From NCBI GenBank assembly GCA_036495225.1, contig DASXNG010000047.1, forward strand, positions 1 through 25,743: a stretch of DNA of 25,743 nt, given 5' to 3'. The notes under the pieces are model-generated. The model was given only the letters and a program-made list of their open reading frames with translations. It made no database searches and was not told the DNA's origin. Of the stretch, positions 7,433-14,178 are shown in pieces. Made by a program: the position numbers and the translations under genes. Each line of letters starts with the position of its first letter. Positions within the stretch are counted from its first letter, which is position 1. This DNA is from Galbitalea sp036495225 (lineage in GTDB: Bacteria; Actinomycetota; Actinomycetes; Actinomycetales; Microbacteriaceae).

Positions 7433-7475
7433 TGACGAGCGAGTGACACGGGGCCGCAACCGTGCCGAGCCTGTA

Positions 7476-7638
7476 GTTGGTTGAGTAGCGCAGCGCCGCT
7501 AGGCGCTCCGCGTATCGAAACCGGGTTGAGCGTTCGGAAGTACAAAAACAAGATGAACGTGCCCGTTCGAATGACAGTCGTTGTCGTCTCAAGCGGTTTC
7601 GCTACGCGACTGCCTTCGGCAGGCGCTACTCAACCAAC
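7476..7638 (+). repeat. Clean inverted-repeat element, copy 1 (163 bp)
   Basis: The ends are perfect 16-bp inverted repeats: GTTGGTTGAGTAGCGC at 7476-7491 and its complement at 7623-7638. Each arm is itself partly palindromic (GGTTGAGTAGCG ... CGTATCGAAACC on the left; GGTTTCGCTACGCG ... CGCTACTCAACC on the right, around a CTGCCTTCGGCAG hairpin). The left arm continues GGTTGAGCGTTCGGAA then a short A-rich interior. There is no open frame worth calling and no transposase, so the element is non-autonomous. It lies between the 3' end of treS and the start of the exonuclease gene. It reads in the opposite orientation to the copy at 11487. Confidence 0.85.
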
Positions 7639-7673
7639 GAAACGAGAGCTAACTCATGGCGTTCTTCGCAGAC

Positions 7674-9371
7674 CTACTCCACCCTCAGCCAGAAGAAGTC
7701 CTGGGTGCCGAGCGTGAGCGTGAGCGCGCCATCCTCTCCGACGGGTGGGAACTGGCCGCCGCCGAACAGGTCTGACAGGTCGGCGCCCGCGATGGTTTCC
7801 GCGTCGATTGTCACCGCGATCGGGTTGTGCGCGAACGAGAATACGCAGAGGATGCGCTCGGGCGCGTCGCCGAAGTTGGTGCCGGAGCCCGCATAGTCGC
7901 GCACGAAAGCCAGCACAGACTCGTGACTCGTCGTCAGTACCTCGAGCGACCCGAGTCCGAACGCAGGATGTGCTTTCCGCACGTGAACGACGTTGCGAAT
8001 CCAGTGCAGGAGTGATCGCGACTGGGCCAGCTGCGACTCCACGTTGACCAACGAAAAGTTGTACACGAGTGACTGAACGACGGGGGAGTACAGCTTGCCC
8101 GGGTCTGCACTCGAAAACCCCGCGTTGCGGTCGGGGTTCCACTGCATGGGCGTTCGCGAGCTGTCGCGGTCGGGCAGCCAGATATTGTCGCCCATGCCGA
8201 TCTCATCGCCGTAGTACAGAAATGGGCTGCCCTTCAACGCAAACAGGAGCGCGTGGGCAAGCTCGAGCTCCGCCCTCGAATTGTCGAGAAGAGGTGCCAG
8301 GCGCCGTCGAATACCGATGTTCGAACGCATCCGCGGGTCGTAGGCATACCAGCCGTACATCGCCTGGCGGTACTCCTCGGAAACCATCTCGAGCGTCAGC
8401 TCGTCGTGGTTCCGCAGGAAAACACCCCAGCCGGCCCACGGCGGCACGGAAGTCGTCTCGGAGAGGATCCGAATCAGCTCCCCGGACTGCTGCGCGCGCA
8501 GCGAATAGAAGATACGAGGCATGACGGGGAAGTCGAAGGCCATGTGGCACTCGGGCTCCTCCTCGGTGCCGAAGAAGGAGACGACCTCCTGCGGCCACTG
8601 GTTCGCCTCCGCGATCAGGATGCGGCCGGGGTAGTCCCGATCGACCATCGCCCGAATCTCACGCAGAAACTGGTGAGTCTTCGGTTCGCCCTCGCCGTTA
8701 CCCTCGTCGCTCTCGAACAGGTACGGGATCGCATCCAGCCGGATACCGTCAACACCCATGTCGAGCCAGAACCGGATGATGCCGAGCACCTCCTCGCGCA
8801 CGGCTGGGTTCTCGAAGTTCAGGTCTGGCTGGTGCGAGAAGAACCGGTGAAAGAAGAATTGCCTGCGTTCGGAGTCGAAGCTCCAGTTCGAGTCTTCCGT
8901 GTCTACGAAGATGATGCGAACGTTCGGGTACTTCTCGTTGGTGTCACTCCACACGTAGTAGTCGCCGTATGGGCCATCCGGATCGCTTCGGGACTGCTGG
9001 AACCAGTCGTGCGCATCCGAGGTGTGGTTGAGCGGATAGTCGATGACGATGCGCATATTGCGTTCGTGAGCGCGACGGACGAGCTCGCGGAACTCATCCA
9101 CAGTGCCGAATTCGGGAAGGATGCTGCGGAAATCCGACACGTCGTAGCCGCCATCTTTCAGCGGGGACTGGTAGATCGGTGGCAGCCACAGCGCATCGAC
9201 GCCGAGCCACTGCAGATAGTCGAGACGGGAGATGAGTCCGCCCAGGTCGCCCGAGCCGTCGCCGTTGCTGTCGACGTAGCTGCGAACCATTACCTCGTAG
9301 AACACCGCGCGGCGATACCACTCCGGGTCTAGCGCTAATCCTGGCAGCTGGATCGGGGCAGTAAACGTCAC
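7674..9371 (-). CDS. treS: Trehalose synthase TreS (maltose alpha-D-glucosyltransferase, GH13)
   Basis: This 565-residue cytoplasmic enzyme interconverts maltose and trehalose. The opening WYRRAVFYEVMVRSYVDSNGDGSGDLGGL and the block LPPIYQSPLKDGGYDVSDF match mycobacterial TreS closely. Catalytic residues are the nucleophile D213 (DGIRLDAIPYL), acid/base E255 (LIAEANQWP) and D323 (LRNHDELTLEM). YGDEIGMGDNIWLPDRD and the MQWNPDRNAGFS block are also family hallmarks. Length is that of stand-alone TreS without a fused maltokinase, and no maltokinase gene is nearby. With GlgC and GlgA/GlgM it points to linked trehalose and alpha-glucan metabolism. The start is a GTG at 9371 with TAGACT ending 6 bases upstream. 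Confidence 0.95.
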   Translation of the reverse strand: MTFTAPIQLPGLALDPEWYRRAVFYEVMVRSYVDSNGDGSGDLGGLISRLDYLQWLGVDALWLPPIYQSPLKDGGYDVSDFRSILPEFGTVDEFRELVRRAHERNMRIVIDYPLNHTSDAHDWFQQSRSDPDGPYGDYYVWSDTNEKYPNVRIIFVDTEDSNWSFDSERRQFFFHRFFSHQPDLNFENPAVREEVLGIIRFWLDMGVDGIRLDAIPYLFESDEGNGEGEPKTHQFLREIRAMVDRDYPGRILIAEANQWPQEVVSFFGTEEEPECHMAFDFPVMPRIFYSLRAQQSGELIRILSETTSVPPWAGWGVFLRNHDELTLEMVSEEYRQAMYGWYAYDPRMRSNIGIRRRLAPLLDNSRAELELAHALLFALKGSPFLYYGDEIGMGDNIWLPDRDSSRTPMQWNPDRNAGFSSADPGKLYSPVVQSLVYNFSLVNVESQLAQSRSLLHWIRNVVHVRKAHPAFGLGSLEVLTTSHESVLAFVRDYAGSGTNFGDAPERILCVFSFAHNPIAVTIDAETIAGADLSDLFGGGQFPPVGEDGALTLTLGTQDFFWLRVE

Positions 9372-9377
9372 CTTTCG

Positions 9378-9383
9378 AGTCTA
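9378..9383 (-). promoter_or_regulatory. Leaderless -10 box (TAGACT) of treS
   Basis: TAGACT on the minus strand ends 6 bases before the GTG at 9371. AAAGG abuts the start codon with no spacing, so it cannot serve as a normal ribosome-binding site. Confidence 0.5.
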
Positions 9384-9394
9384 CGTACGCATCG

Positions 9395-9438
9395 GTCCCT
9401 GAGGCACTCGAAGGGCAGCCCCCGATGAACTCAGGGAC
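9395..9438. promoter_or_regulatory. Inverted repeat GTCCCTGAG / CTCAGGGAC between treS and the hydrolase gene
   Basis: Two perfect 9-base arms (9395-9403 and 9430-9438) are separated by 26 bases in a 98-base divergent intergenic region. The right arm covers the expected -35 of the + strand promoter at 9456-9461. It could be a paired operator or a hairpin; the bound protein is unknown. Confidence 0.4.
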
Positions 9439-9455
9439 GGTGGTCCGCCCCCGCC

Positions 9456-9461
9456 TACAAT
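9456..9461 (+). promoter_or_regulatory. -10 box (TACAAT) of the hydrolase-glycosyltransferase pair
   Basis: TACAAT, one base from the TATAAT consensus, ends 8 bases before the ATG at 9470 and 2 bases before an in-frame ATG at 9464. It favours the 9470 start, which would have almost no leader. Confidence 0.5.
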
Positions 9462-9469
9462 CAATGCTG

Positions 9470-10399
9470 ATGACTTCCGAGAAACGCGGCGCGCAGAACC
9501 CCTACGGCGCGCTGGTCGCAGCGATGCCCGTACGCGAGGGACGGGTTTCGCTTCTCGGCAGTGACACCCGCTACTGGGACTACGGCCCCGCGGACGCCCC
9601 CGTAACGGTCGTCGCCGTGCACGGGTTTCGAGGCGAGCACCATGGCCTTGAGCCGGTTGTCGTGCAGCTCGAGGGCTTGCGCATTATAAGCCCCGACCTG
9701 CCGGGGTTCGGCGACTCGACCCCCATGACCGAGGCTCACCACGACATCGAGGGCTACGGCAGCTGGCTTCACGCGTTCGTCGATTCGCTCGGGTTGGCCA
9801 CTCCACCCGTCATCCTCGGCCACTCCTTCGGGTCAATCGTGACAGCGGCCGCGGTTGCCGGCGGGCTCGAGGCCCCGTCGCTCATCCTCATCAATCCGAT
9901 CGCAGCACCCGCGCTCAAGGGTCCGAAGGCCTTCGTGACCGGGCTCGCTGTGTTCTACTACCAGGCCGGCGCGTGGCTCCCCAATCGCGCGGGCTACGCG
10001 CTGCTCGGCAATCGGCTCATCACTCGCGCGATCAGCGCGGGCATGGCCAAGACGAATGACCCGACCCTCCGCCGCTGGATCCACTCCCAACACGACACCT
10101 ACTTCAGCCGGTTCTCCGACCGCGACACGGTGCTCGAAGCATTCCGCGCATCGACGAGCAACAACGTGATCCAGTTCGCGGACCGCATCACGGTGCCGAC
10201 ACTCCTGATCGCCGCGGCGAACGACCCGATCACCACGGTCGCCGACGAGGAAAAACTGCGCGACCTGCTCCCGGATGCGCGCCTCCACGTGCTGAAGGAC
10301 GTCGGCCACCTCATCCACTACGAGCGGCCACGCGAGGCCGCAGAGTTGATCATCGACTTCGTTGGTGCTGGACGCCTGGCAGAACTGCCAGCCCAGTGA
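9470..10399 (+). CDS. Alpha/beta hydrolase
   Basis: A 309-residue alpha/beta-hydrolase fold protein. An oxyanion-region HGF (VVAVHGFRGEHHG) follows the second strand, the nucleophile elbow is GHSFGS with S119, the acid is D252 (AAANDPIT), and the histidine is H280 (DVGHLIHYE). No signal peptide is evident. The substrate is not predictable; esterase, haloperoxidase-like and lipid hydrolases share this pattern. The start at 9470 is chosen from the TACAAT box. Earlier in-frame ATGs at 9425 and 9464 would need an upstream promoter. Its TGA overlaps the GTG of the glycosyltransferase (GTGA), so the two are translationally coupled. Confidence 0.85.
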   Translation: MTSEKRGAQNPYGALVAAMPVREGRVSLLGSDTRYWDYGPADAPVTVVAVHGFRGEHHGLEPVVVQLEGLRIISPDLPGFGDSTPMTEAHHDIEGYGSWLHAFVDSLGLATPPVILGHSFGSIVTAAAVAGGLEAPSLILINPIAAPALKGPKAFVTGLAVFYYQAGAWLPNRAGYALLGNRLITRAISAGMAKTNDPTLRRWIHSQHDTYFSRFSDRDTVLEAFRASTSNNVIQFADRITVPTLLIAAANDPITTVADEEKLRDLLPDARLHVLKDVGHLIHYERPREAAELIIDFVGAGRLAELPAQ

Positions 10400-11466
10400 G
10401 AATCTATTTCGACTGCCGCTACACGCGGTTTGAGCGCCACGACGGCATCAGTCGCTTCACCTCGGGACTTGTGGGCGGCCTCGCGAAACTCGCGCCGGTC
10501 ACGATGATCATTTCCGACGAACGACAGCTCGCGCTTCTGCCCGACCTGCCCTGGGTGATGGGACCGTCACCAACCTCCGCTCTTGAGCCGTTCGCGTCCA
10601 GACGGTTCAACAAGTTCGCGCCGGATGTCGTCTTCACGCCCATGCAGACGATGGGCCCATTCGGGCGCAAGTTTGGGCTCGTCACGACCGTGCACGACCT
10701 CATCTACTACGAGAACCGCACCCCACCGCGCGATCTCGCCTGGCCGGTGCGGCTCCTGTGGAGGCTGTACCACCTCGCCTGGTGGCCGCAACGGGCTCTA
10801 CTCAATCGCGCGGACGCACACGCAACGGTGTCTGAGACCACGAAGAAGCTCATGGTGGAACATCGCCTCACGAAACATCCGATCGCAATCGTTCCGAATG
10901 CGGTCGAGCCAGAGCTGGTTGTGCGGGACCAGACGCCGACGAAGGACCTCGTCTACATGGGGTCTTTCATGCCGTACAAGAACGTCGAGTTGCTGACGCA
11001 AGGCATGCATCACCTCGCGGGCTACACCCTCCACCTTCTGAGCAAGGTGGATGATGCGACGAAACATCACCTCGAATCGATCGCTCCGCACGGTTCGCTC
11101 GCGTTCCACAACGGGGTGAGCGACGAGGAGTACGCGAAGCTGCTCTCGTCAGCGACAGCGCTCGTCACGGCATCGCTCAACGAGGGGTTCGGGCTTCCGT
11201 TGATCGAGGCGATGGCTGGCGGCACTCCGGTTGTGGTGAGTGACATAGACATCTTCCGTGAGATCGGAGCGGATGCCGCGGTCTACTTTGATCCGCACGA
11301 TCCGGTTTCGTTCGCCGTCGCTGTGCACGGGCTGGAGAACGAGGGGGAGTGGAAGCGTCGTTCCCTCCTCGGTATCGACCGCGCCAAGGACTTCAGCTGG
11401 GATCGCTCCGCTGCTGCACTGCTCGAGACGCTGACTGCGGTCTACGAGTGGCGCCAGCGCCGCTGA
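10396..11466 (+). CDS. GT4 family glycosyltransferase
   Basis: A 356-residue GT-B transferase. The C-terminal half has YMGSFMPYKNVELLTQG, SLNEGFGLPLIEAMAGGTPVVVSDI (the E-x7-E donor site) and GADAAVYFDPHDPVSFA, as in mannosyl- and rhamnosyltransferases of cell-envelope polysaccharide synthesis. The N-terminus (MRIYFDCRYTRFERHDGISRF) has the acceptor-side glycine-rich turn typical of this group. It starts at GTG 10396 inside the end of the hydrolase gene. Donor and acceptor are unknown; a role in surface glycan or glycolipid synthesis is likely but inferred. Confidence 0.88.
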   Translation: MRIYFDCRYTRFERHDGISRFTSGLVGGLAKLAPVTMIISDERQLALLPDLPWVMGPSPTSALEPFASRRFNKFAPDVVFTPMQTMGPFGRKFGLVTTVHDLIYYENRTPPRDLAWPVRLLWRLYHLAWWPQRALLNRADAHATVSETTKKLMVEHRLTKHPIAIVPNAVEPELVVRDQTPTKDLVYMGSFMPYKNVELLTQGMHHLAGYTLHLLSKVDDATKHHLESIAPHGSLAFHNGVSDEEYAKLLSSATALVTASLNEGFGLPLIEAMAGGTPVVVSDIDIFREIGADAAVYFDPHDPVSFAVAVHGLENEGEWKRRSLLGIDRAKDFSWDRSAAALLETLTAVYEWRQRR

Positions 11467-11486
11467 AGTCGAGTTCGCCCTCGTTC

Positions 11487-11693
11487 GTTGGTTGAGTAGC
11501 GCGCCGCAGGCACGCGTATCGAAACCGAGCGCTTGTAAACGTGGTCCATGGAGACAAACGTGGTCGGGCGCCGGGGCACAGTTGTGGCAACCGAGCACAT
11601 ACGGGCCGGATCGCACATCCATGCCGCTTTTTGTTTTCCGGAACGCTCAACCAGGTTTCGCTACGCGTCGCTTTGCGGCGCTACTCAACCAAC
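11487..11693 (-). repeat. Clean inverted-repeat element, copy 2 (207 bp)
   Basis: Ends are GTTGGTTGAGTAGCGC at 11487-11502 and its exact complement at 11678-11693. In reverse complement it aligns with copy 1 through GGTTGAGCGTTC(C)GGAA and an ACAAAAA run, then differs, then matches again at TCGGTTTCG. Flanks agree with this: TAGTTGG borders one end and TTCGTTGG the other, swapped between copies. The interior has the direct repeat AAACGTGGTC (about 11538 and 11556) and shares words with the decayed copy at 414-863. It fills the gap between convergent genes (glycosyltransferase stop 11466, phosphatase stop 11703) and could also act as a bidirectional terminator. Confidence 0.85.
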
Positions 11694-11702
11694 TAGGAGA
11701 GC

Positions 11703-12338
11703 TCAGTGCTGCAGGGTCTCGCGGCCCTCGATCGCGTTCTGGGTGTCGAGGTCATCGGTGGCGTATTCGAGCGAGAGCTCGTCGATCGGGTCATCGAACG
11801 CGATGAGCTCGAACGAGCCATCCGCCACCCTGAAACTGTGAATGGACCCGTTCGTGATGGCTCCGTGAGTGTTGTCCGGGTCGACGACGTTCAGCACAGA
11901 ACGAATTACCCCGCCATGGGTCACCACGATGAGTGACTCGCCAGGACATGCCGTCGCCAGCGTGAGCAGCGCGTCGAGCGCACGCAGAGCAACCTGCTCG
12001 TGAGTCTCGCGCCCGGGGACGATCGTGCCTTCCGGGAACATCCGCTCGATTTCTTCCCAGTTGAGACCCTCCGCTTCGCCGTAATTGCGCTCGACGATCT
12101 CGGGGATCGTCACCGGCTCGCCCAGACCGACCTCCGCCGCGATGATTCTGGCGGTCTCCATTGCCCTCGACAGGGGGCTGGAGTAGATGCCATCCCAGTC
12201 AAGCTGCGCGAGGAGGGCACCAGTCACGGCAGCCTGCGTGCGGCCCATCTCGTTGAGCGGGATGTCGGTCGTGCCCTGGATGCGCCGCTGCGCATTCCAG
12301 TCCGTCTCGCCGTGGCGCACAAGATAAAGCGAAGTCAC
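11703..12338 (-). CDS. Histidine phosphatase superfamily protein (phosphoglycerate-mutase-like)
   Basis: The 211-residue protein has LVRHGETDWNAQRRIQGTTDIPLNEMGRTQA with the phospho-accepting H9. It also has SPLSRAMETARI, the acid-donor region ERNYGEAEGL, and the second histidine in VVTHGGVIRSVL. It could be a phosphoglycerate mutase, a sugar- or nucleoside-phosphate phosphatase, or a cobalamin- or glycerol-pathway enzyme; the fold alone does not decide. The start is GTG 12338 with TAAGCT ending 6 bases before it. It follows the sirtuin gene by 9 bases on the same strand. Confidence 0.88.
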   Translation of the reverse strand: MTSLYLVRHGETDWNAQRRIQGTTDIPLNEMGRTQAAVTGALLAQLDWDGIYSSPLSRAMETARIIAAEVGLGEPVTIPEIVERNYGEAEGLNWEEIERMFPEGTIVPGRETHEQVALRALDALLTLATACPGESLIVVTHGGVIRSVLNVVDPDNTHGAITNGSIHSFRVADGSFELIAFDDPIDELSLEYATDDLDTQNAIEGRETLQH

Positions 12339-12344
12339 GCTCCA

Positions 12345-12350
12345 AGCTTA
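12345..12350 (-). promoter_or_regulatory. Leaderless -10 box (TAAGCT) of the phosphatase gene, embedding the sirtuin stop
   Basis: TAAGCT on the minus strand ends 6 bases before the GTG at 12338. Its first three bases are the TAA stop codon of the sirtuin gene. Confidence 0.45.
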
Positions 12351-13211
12351 TGGGCCGACCAGCAGTTCCTTCAGTGCAACGAGCGTCTCGGTCGTTCCGG
12401 CGTCGATCTTGAGGGTCGCCCTCGGGTCGCCTTTGGTCGCGCCGCGGTTAATGATGATGACCGGCAAATGGCGGCGAGTTGCGTGGTCGAGCAACCGTAT
12501 GCCCGAATTCACGACCAGGGATGACCCGGCGATCAGGAGCGCATCAGCCTTCTGCACCAGCGCACTTGCCTCGACAAATTTTTCACGAGGGATGAATTCG
12601 CCGAAGAACACGATGTCGGGCTTGAGCGTTCCGCCGCACGCACTGCACGCGGGCAGTTGGAAGTCGGTGACGGATGCCGGCGTGACATCCCCATCCGGAC
12701 CCAGCTTGAGTCCTGCAGGCCCAGCAAGCTGCGGGTTGAGTTCGTCGATTCGGTGGGAGATGTCGGTGCGAGCGTAGAGCTGGCCGCAACGCAGGCAACG
12801 AACGCGGTCCATGCTGCCGTGCAGGTCGACCACGCGCTGCGAGCCTGCACGCAGGTGCAGCCCGTCGACATTCTGTGTGATCACACCGTTTACGCCGCCG
12901 AGCAACTCAAGCGCCGCGAGCGCGCGGTGCCCATCATTAGGTTCGGCGTTCTTGAAGCGACGCCACCCGAGCTGGCTGCCCGCCCAATACCTCTTGCGAT
13001 ATTCGTGGTCGTCGAGAAACTGCTTGAAGGTCATCGGGGTGCGCACGGGCGCGCCCTCGCCGCGATAGTCAGGTATCCCGGAGTCGGTGCTGACGCCAGC
13101 ACCGGTGAGCACCGCGATCCGACGACCGCGCAGGATGTCGGCCGCTGAATCGACCTGCAGCGAAACCTCGGGAGAGAGCAGCGACGCGGCCGGAGCGCTT
13201 GGCTGTGGCAT
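12348..13211 (-). CDS. Sir2-family NAD-dependent protein deacylase (sirtuin)
   Basis: A 287-residue sirtuin that removes acyl groups from lysines using NAD+, in the cytoplasm. The NAD-binding motif GAGVSTDSGIPDYR spans 37-50, TQNVDGLH includes Q113, N114, D116 and H119, and the catalytic His is H131 in DLHGS. The zinc cysteines are C139, C142, C189 and C192, with a long insert between the pairs as in other actinobacterial members. GSSLVVNSG and IIINRG complete the Rossmann fold. The ATG at 13211 is chosen because AAGGAGG lies 4-5 bases upstream, one of the strongest ribosome-binding sites in the window. An ATG at 13244 has none. Confidence 0.94.
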   Translation of the reverse strand: MPQPSAPAASLLSPEVSLQVDSAADILRGRRIAVLTGAGVSTDSGIPDYRGEGAPVRTPMTFKQFLDDHEYRKRYWAGSQLGWRRFKNAEPNDGHRALAALELLGGVNGVITQNVDGLHLRAGSQRVVDLHGSMDRVRCLRCGQLYARTDISHRIDELNPQLAGPAGLKLGPDGDVTPASVTDFQLPACSACGGTLKPDIVFFGEFIPREKFVEASALVQKADALLIAGSSLVVNSGIRLLDHATRRHLPVIIINRGATKGDPRATLKIDAGTTETLVALKELLVGP

Positions 13212-13340
13212 CCTGCCTCCTTCGCGCTCGCTTCTGTGGATCACGTCCTGTACGACAGACTAAACAACGGAGTTTTCGAACATGTTTCGTCGCGCTGGCA
13301 GTGTTCGCTGCGGGCGCACGGGCAGAAAGTTGGTCACGTC

Positions 13341-14165
13341 ATGCCGGTGGTCCATCTCGAATCACTCAACGGGGACGAGTTGCGCGACTATCGCGACCTC
13401 ACGGATGTCGTGCTTCGCCGCCTGCAGGAGCCCGCGGGCGGCCTTTATATCGCTGAGTCGAGCAAAGTCATCGGGCGCGCGCTGCACGCGGGACACCGCC
13501 CCAGATCGTTACTGACCCTGGAGAAGTGGCTCCCGGAGATCCTCGATGTGCTTACCGGCGAACTACCGGAAGACGAGGTCGCCGACCTGCCGATCTACGT
13601 CGGCGAGTCTGAGCTGCTCGAAAGCCTCACCGGCTTCAATCTGCATCGAGGAGCGCTCGCATCCATGCACCGCCCGGCGTTGAAATCGGTGGCCGAGATC
13701 GTCGAGGGCGCGACCAGGATCATCGTGCTCGAGGACATCGTCGACCACACGAACGTTGGAGCGATCTTCCGCTCCGTTGCGGGCCTCGGGGCGGACGCCG
13801 TTCTGATCACCCCTCGCTGCGCAGACCCTCTCTATCGGCGCAGCGTGCGGGTCAGCATGGGCACCGTGCTGCAGATTCCGTGGACGAGGCTGCCGGAATG
13901 GCCAGAGGGCGCAGACATCCTGAAGTCCCTCGGGTTCGAGCTGGCAGCCCTCGCGCTGTCGCAGGATGCCGTTGAACTCGACGATTACGCGGCGAATGCT
14001 CCAGCGAAGGTCGCGCTAATTGTGGGCACGGAGGGTGACGGCCTGAGTCGCGCTGCCCTCGCCGCGGCAGACACGATCGTGACGATTCCCATGCTGCACG
14101 GAGTCGATTCGCTCAACGTTGCGTCGGCGAGCGCCGTGGCTTTGTACGCTCTCAGGCATCGCTGA
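13341..14165 (+). CDS. SpoU/TrmH-family RNA 2'-O-methyltransferase
   Basis: A 274-residue SPOUT enzyme with the three knotted-fold motifs: VLEDIVDHTNVGAIFRSVAGLGAD (motif 1, N and R), VALIVGTEGDGLS (motif 2), and IPMLHGVDSLNVASASAVALY (motif 3, S and N). It uses S-adenosylmethionine to methylate a ribose in tRNA or rRNA. The N-terminal domain (about residues 1-110) is the substrate-binding part seen in TrmH-like proteins of actinobacteria. The target nucleotide cannot be stated. The ATG at 13341 begins the conserved part; an in-frame ATG at 13236 would add 35 residues of low-quality sequence within the divergent region shared with the sirtuin gene. Its TGA lies 13 bases before the carboxypeptidase start. 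Confidence 0.9.
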   Translation: MPVVHLESLNGDELRDYRDLTDVVLRRLQEPAGGLYIAESSKVIGRALHAGHRPRSLLTLEKWLPEILDVLTGELPEDEVADLPIYVGESELLESLTGFNLHRGALASMHRPALKSVAEIVEGATRIIVLEDIVDHTNVGAIFRSVAGLGADAVLITPRCADPLYRRSVRVSMGTVLQIPWTRLPEWPEGADILKSLGFELAALALSQDAVELDDYAANAPAKVALIVGTEGDGLSRAALAAADTIVTIPMLHGVDSLNVASASAVALYALRHR

Positions 14166-14166
14166 C

Positions 14167-14172
14167 TATTCT
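14167..14172 (+). promoter_or_regulatory. Leaderless -10 box (TATTCT) of the carboxypeptidase gene
   Basis: TATTCT ends 6 bases before the GTG at 14179 and starts one base after the methyltransferase stop codon. No ribosome-binding site is visible. Confidence 0.5.
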
Positions 14173-14178
14173 TGACCG

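Noticed and set aside
8253..9332. A 359-codon + strand frame
   Set aside because: It is the antisense of treS, which is unmistakable on the minus strand.
13276..13289. TCGAACATGTTTCG resembling a LexA/SOS box
   Set aside because: The half-sites do not mirror at the spacing of the actinobacterial TCGAAC-N4-GTTCGA box; neighbours are a sirtuin and an RNA methyltransferase.
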